Positions 60,839-64,000 of a DNA stretch of 64,000 bases are shown one piece after another. This stretch comes from Phyllobacterium brassicacearum. Lineage in GTDB: Bacteria; Pseudomonadota; Alphaproteobacteria; Rhizobiales; Rhizobiaceae. The DNA lies in NCBI RefSeq assembly GCF_003010955.1, contig NZ_PGGO01000002.1:1-64000 (forward strand), given 5' to 3'. Below the pieces are notes generated by a model that was not told the origin of the DNA, made no database searches, and saw only the letters and a program-made list of their open reading frames with translations. Position 1 is the stretch's first letter, and every line of letters begins with the position of its first letter. The translations under genes were made by a program, and so were the position numbers.

Positions 60839-61716
60839 ACTTTCACCACTGTGCTGGAGCCGAAGAGGCCGACCGGCCGAACCAGGAGAATTACAAGCGT
60901 CACGGCGATCGGAATGACGACGCGCAGATCCGCGCCGATGAAGGGGAGGAAGGTCGCACCGAGGCTTTCGGCAACACCGACGATCAATCCGCCGACCAGC
61001 GCTCCGAGCGGGCTATCCCAACCGCCCAGCGTTGCCGAGGCGAGTGCATAAAGCAGGATCGGCAGCATCATGGTCGGGCTCAGGAAAAGACGCGGGCCAA
61101 CGAGGACAGCTGCGATGAATCCGATCGTGGCCGCAAAACCCCATCCGAGCATCAACATTCTTTCGACCCTGATGCCGACAAGCAGGCTCTTCTCGCTGCT
61201 ATAGGCCGAGGCCCGCATGGCAAGCCCGAGACGGGTAAACCGGAAAATTGCACCCATGGTCGCGGCAAGACACAGCAGTACGAGCAGGATGCAAAGAGCG
61301 CTTGCGGTCACACGGACGCCAAGGATGTCCCAACCGCCGCTCGGGAACATTGCCGGGAACGCCCGCTGGTCGGCCCGCCAAAGCCACAGACACAGCGACT
61401 GAAAGAACACGAACAGCCCCAACGTGATGACGACGATCGTTTCAACAGGCGCTTTGGAGACCGGCTTGATGACGGCACGGAAAACAAAGACCCCGAGCAG
61501 GAACGACGCGGCCCCGACTATGAGGAAGGACAGCGCTACCGGCAGGCCCCATTCGCAGAGTTGCCAGGCGCAATAGGCAGAAAGCGTGGCCATCTCGCCT
61601 TGGCCAAAGTTGACGATGCGCGTCGCACGGAAGATCAGAACGAGCGCAAGTGCGAGGGACGCATAGATGGCGCCGGAAGCAAGGCCGTCAATGAGCAGTT
61701 GGAAAAAAAGCACCAT
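60835..61716 (-). CDS. ABC transporter permease (LivH type)
   Basis: This 293-aa permease starts MVLFFQLLIDGLASGAIYAS, with TRIVNFGQGEMATLSAYCAW and a coupling loop near GLAMRASAYSSEKSLLVGIR. The start at 61716 has GGGGG 6 nt upstream and matches the family; the long frame to 61860 overlaps the ATPase gene and is not used. It pairs with the LivM-type subunit. Confidence 0.93.
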   Translation of the reverse strand: MVLFFQLLIDGLASGAIYASLALALVLIFRATRIVNFGQGEMATLSAYCAWQLCEWGLPVALSFLIVGAASFLLGVFVFRAVIKPVSKAPVETIVVITLGLFVFFQSLCLWLWRADQRAFPAMFPSGGWDILGVRVTASALCILLVLLCLAATMGAIFRFTRLGLAMRASAYSSEKSLLVGIRVERMLMLGWGFAATIGFIAAVLVGPRLFLSPTMMLPILLYALASATLGGWDSPLGALVGGLIVGVAESLGATFLPFIGADLRVVIPIAVTLVILLVRPVGLFGSSTVVKV

Positions 61717-61717
61717 T

Positions 61718-62428
61718 TCAAACCCCCAGGTAAGATTGCTGGACCGCCTCATTGCGCAACAGATCGCTCGCCGGGCCGCTGACCGTGATATCGCCGGCCT
61801 CCAGGACATAGGCGGTATGCGCGAACTGCAACGTGAGATCGGCGTTCTGCTCAACGACAAGCAGCGTCATGCCGTGATCGTGATTGAGCGACTTGAATAT
61901 CTCGAAGATTTGCTCGGTTATCGCCGGCGCCAGTCCGAGGGACGGTTCGTCGCACATCAGGAGCTTCGGGCGGGACATCAGCGCCCGGGCGAGTGCCAGC
62001 ATCTGCTGTTCGCCGCCGCTGAGATTGCCGGACTGCTGCCGCCGGCGTTCGGCGAGGCGCGGAAAAGCTGTGTACCAGCGTTCCATGTCTTCTTTGATCT
62101 GCCGTTTGCTGTTTATGGTGTAAGCGCCAATGGCGAGGTTCTCTTCAACGGTGAAATCACCGAAGGTGCCGCGCCCTTGCGGAATCTGTGCCAGCCCCAA
62201 TTCCACGCGCCGGGCCGGGCTGCACTGGCGCAAATCCGTCCCGCCGAATTCAACAAGACCTCGCGACGGAAGAAGCCCCGACAGAGCACGCAGGATCGTG
62301 GTCTTGCCCGCTCCATTGGCACCGAGAAGGGCAACAATCGAGCCTTGTTCCACGGTAAAGCTTACCTTGTGAAGTACATCCGTGGCGCCATATCCTGCGC
62401 AAAGGTCCCGGACTGTGAGGATATTCAT
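61718..62428 (-). CDS. ABC transporter ATP-binding protein (LivF type)
   Basis: This 236-aa ATPase has Walker A (LLGANGAGKTTILRAL), the LivF-typical QIPQGRGTFGDFTVEENL, signature GNLSGGEQQMLALARALMSR, Walker B (LLMCDEPSLGLAPAI) and VVEQNADLTLQFA. It overlaps the LivG-type gene by 4 nt. Confidence 0.95.
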   Translation of the reverse strand: MNILTVRDLCAGYGATDVLHKVSFTVEQGSIVALLGANGAGKTTILRALSGLLPSRGLVEFGGTDLRQCSPARRVELGLAQIPQGRGTFGDFTVEENLAIGAYTINSKRQIKEDMERWYTAFPRLAERRRQQSGNLSGGEQQMLALARALMSRPKLLMCDEPSLGLAPAITEQIFEIFKSLNHDHGMTLLVVEQNADLTLQFAHTAYVLEAGDITVSGPASDLLRNEAVQQSYLGV

Positions 62429-63222
62429 CTGGACCTCCCGAGGTAAGCGTTGATAACGGCCGGATTGGTTCTCACCTCTTCGGGCCTGCCGCTTGCCAAG
62501 TTCCGGCCGAGATGAAAGACCTCGACCCGGTCGCACAGGCTCATGACGAGCCCCATATGATGTTCGATGAGGACGACTGTTACGCCATAGGCTTCCCGCA
62601 CCCGTGAGACCAGGGCGCCAAATTCTGTCACCTCGCCATGGGTGAGACCACCGGCGGGTTCATCAAGGAGCAGAAGGGTCGGCCTCGACGCCAGTGCGCG
62701 GGCGATCTCCATGCGTTTCTGCGTCGCATAGGGCAAAGACCCGGCAGCTACGTCGGCGACGTCCTCCAGGCCAAGGTCGGCAAGGATGTCCCTGCAGCGG
62801 CGCTCTATCTCCTGTTCCCGTTGCCATGAATGTCGGGGACGCACCAGGGCATCAATAAAGCACCCACCACTGATGTGATGGGCGCCGAGCATGACGTTTT
62901 CCAGCACAGTCATGCCGACGTAGATGCCAAGGTTCTGGAATGTCCGTGCAATACCGCTGCGAATGACCTGGCGGGGTGGCAGGGTCTCGATCGGTTGCCC
63001 GTTCAGCCGGATCGTGCCGGTGGCCACGGTGCTCAGCCGCGTAATACAATTGAACAGCGTCGTCTTACCCGCGCCGTTGGGGCCGATCAGACCGCAAATC
63101 TCGCCCATATGCACATTGAGCGAGACGCTTTTTAGCGCCTGAATGCCGCCGAAACGGACATCGACGTTTTCAACCGAAAGCACTGGGCAGCCCTCCTCGG
63201 CAGCCGGCGCAACCACAGCCAT
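62425..63222 (-). CDS. ABC transporter ATP-binding protein (LivG type)
   Basis: This 265-aa ATPase has Walker A (IGPNGAGKTTLFNCI), GIARTFQNLGIYVGMTVLEN, a signature degenerate to AAGSLPYATQKRMEIARALA (the usual LSGG is absent, as often in LivG), Walker B (LLLLDEPAGGLTHGE) and LIEHHMGLVM. It is the first gene of the importer operon, about 100 nt after its promoter. Confidence 0.95.
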   Translation of the reverse strand: MAVVAPAAEEGCPVLSVENVDVRFGGIQALKSVSLNVHMGEICGLIGPNGAGKTTLFNCITRLSTVATGTIRLNGQPIETLPPRQVIRSGIARTFQNLGIYVGMTVLENVMLGAHHISGGCFIDALVRPRHSWQREQEIERRCRDILADLGLEDVADVAAGSLPYATQKRMEIARALASRPTLLLLDEPAGGLTHGEVTEFGALVSRVREAYGVTVVLIEHHMGLVMSLCDRVEVFHLGRNLASGRPEEVRTNPAVINAYLGRSR

Positions 63223-63295
63223 AGTCTCTCCTCCCTTGCCCTGGAACTACTTGTGCGAGCCATCTCTCCTCGTCGCGTTTCGCTCTCCTCAAAAC

Positions 63296-63362
63296 GCGGT
63301 TGACAGCTCTTGATCCTTAACATACCGTAAAGTATCTGAAATCCTAACAGTATGTCAACCGC
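63296..63362 (-). promoter_or_regulatory. Promoter TTGACA-N16-GATACT with ATAC-N6-GTAT and a distal inverted repeat
   Basis: TTGACA (63353-63358) and GATACT (63331-63336) on the minus strand are 16 bp apart. ATAC-CGTAAA-GTAT (63322-63335) overlaps the -10. In addition GCGGTTGACA (63296-63305) and TGTCAACCGC (63353-63362) are perfect inverted repeats centred 57 bp apart, the second covering the -35. The rest of the 320-bp gap to the DoxX gene holds nothing recognised. Confidence 0.65.
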
Positions 63363-63542
63363 TACTTTACACAGGCAAGGAGAATTGTGGTGCCGACGTT
63401 AGACGCCACGTTGACGGAGCACGGAGGAGAACGTCCTGACGTTGGGCAGGCGGCTCCTCCCGCCCATTTTGGGCGCATGACAGACCTCAACCCGGTGCCT
63501 CGGCAATCCATCCGAGCCTCACCCTAAACAAAGGAGATTACT

Positions 63543-63947
63543 TTGATTGACGCGCGTACTGCCCCTTATGCCATCCTCGTCCTGCGCGTAGCGCTCGGCC
63601 TTTTGTTTCTCGCACATGCGGGGCTCAAGATCTTCGTGTTCACGCCTGCGGGAACGGCTCAGTTCTTTGGGAGCCTTGGGCTTCCCCCTGTGCTTGCCTA
63701 TTTGACAATAGCGGTCGAACTTGCGGGCGGCTTTGCGCTAATCGCTGGCATCTTCGCACGCATCGCTGCCGTAGCACTCATTCCCGTGCTGCTTGGAGCC
63801 ATATTCACCGTGCATGCCGCAGCTGGCTTCTTCTTCACCAACCCCAATGGCGGATGGGAGTTTCCTGCATTCTGGATCGTTGGCCTCGTTGCCGTCGCTC
63901 TGGGCGGCGACGGAGCGCATGCGCTTCGCCCCACCCTGAAGGCCTAG
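63543..63947 (+). CDS. DoxX-family membrane protein (TTG start)
   Basis: This 134-aa protein has four membrane segments and the DoxX pattern: LVLRVALGLLFLAHAGLKIF, LAYLTIAVELAGGFALIAGI, LIPVLLGAIFTVHAA and NGGWEFPAFWIVGLVAVALG. The TTG start at 63543 is supported by AAAGGAGA upstream. DoxX proteins are membrane redox-associated proteins, often linked to thiol or quinone stress. It stands alone, divergent from the importer operon. Confidence 0.88.
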   Translation: MIDARTAPYAILVLRVALGLLFLAHAGLKIFVFTPAGTAQFFGSLGLPPVLAYLTIAVELAGGFALIAGIFARIAAVALIPVLLGAIFTVHAAAGFFFTNPNGGWEFPAFWIVGLVAVALGGDGAHALRPTLKA

Positions 63948-63955
63948 TGCTTCTG

Positions 63956-63997
63956 TCCGGCGGGCCGGCGCGCCAATGGACGCACAGGCCCGCCGGA
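63956..63997 (+). terminator. Hairpin after the DoxX gene
   Basis: TCCGGCGGGCC (63956-63966) pairs with GGCCCGCCGGA (63987-63997). The window ends 3 nt later, so a T tract cannot be checked. Confidence 0.6.
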
Positions 63998-64000
63998 AAC

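Noticed and set aside
1-64000. CRISPR array, rRNA or tRNA genes
   Set aside because: No regularly spaced direct repeats and no cloverleaf or rRNA sequence were recognised on reading; a tRNAscan-SE run would settle the tRNA question.

Overview
The window looks like accessory-type DNA (chromid, megaplasmid or second chromosome) of an alphaproteobacterium of the order Rhizobiales. The evidence is a heme-binding FixL with FixJ and a cysteine-poor FixK, a bioBFDAZ operon with a BioR repressor and its TTATAGATAA-type operators, an mctS-mctR-mctP monocarboxylate uptake locus, an iol cluster with an IolC-DUF2090 fusion, and many ABC transporter cassettes. Rhizobiaceae, Phyllobacteriaceae or Brucellaceae are all possible; genus and replicon cannot be fixed from this sequence alone.

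Region 1 (1-12 kb) begins with a truncated aldehyde dehydrogenase and a GAF-Fis regulator, separated by a perfect TGTC/GACA palindrome. It continues as an oxygen-limitation island: three universal stress proteins, three paralogues of an unrecognised 125-137 aa protein, a phasin-like protein, fixL, fixJ, a stand-alone receiver, fixK, a YoaK-family membrane protein and a BON-domain protein. Six FNR/FixK-type 14-mers lie in this region, mostly about 40 bp ahead of plausible transcription starts, so the island appears to be one regulon. Region 2 (12-20.7 kb) is mixed and gene-poor: an Lrp/ornithine cyclodeaminase-family pair, a VOC protein, ureidoglycine aminohydrolase, an extra SSB, a tiny ribbon-helix-helix protein, a secreted protein next to a predicted intramembrane protease, small secreted or membrane proteins, a possible IS-end remnant, and the decayed remains of a dcm-vsr pair.

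Region 3 (20.9-24.9 kb) is the monocarboxylate sensor-regulator-transporter locus, with a NarL-type 7-2-7 site in front of the transporter pair. Region 4 (25.7-31.7 kb) is BioR plus five biotin genes overlapping by 4 nt each. Region 5 (32.1-38.1 kb) is a GntR regulator divergent from a PotABCD-type ABC importer and an Asp/Glu/hydantoin-family racemase, with a well-formed sigma-54 promoter that suggests nitrogen control. Region 6 (38.5-40.2 kb) is an ArsR-SRPBCC pair with two operators, and an isolated exported protein.

Region 7 (40.4-53.5 kb) is an inositol-type catabolic cluster: iolB, iolD, iolC-DUF2090, three TIM-barrel isomerases including an IolH, a Gfo/Idh dehydrogenase, a ribose/inositol-type ABC importer, a LacI regulator and a fragment of a second LacI. 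Region 8 (53.7-64 kb) holds YceI plus a membrane protein, an operon of RraA-type aldolase, cupin, ferredoxin reductase and [2Fe-2S] ferredoxin, a branched-chain-amino-acid-type ABC importer, and a DoxX protein. Three promoters here share one architecture, TTGACA-N16-(G/A)ATAC(C/T)T overlapped by an ATAC-N5/6-GTAT inverted repeat, which points to one unseen regulator. No rRNA, tRNA, CRISPR array or intact insertion sequence was recognised.
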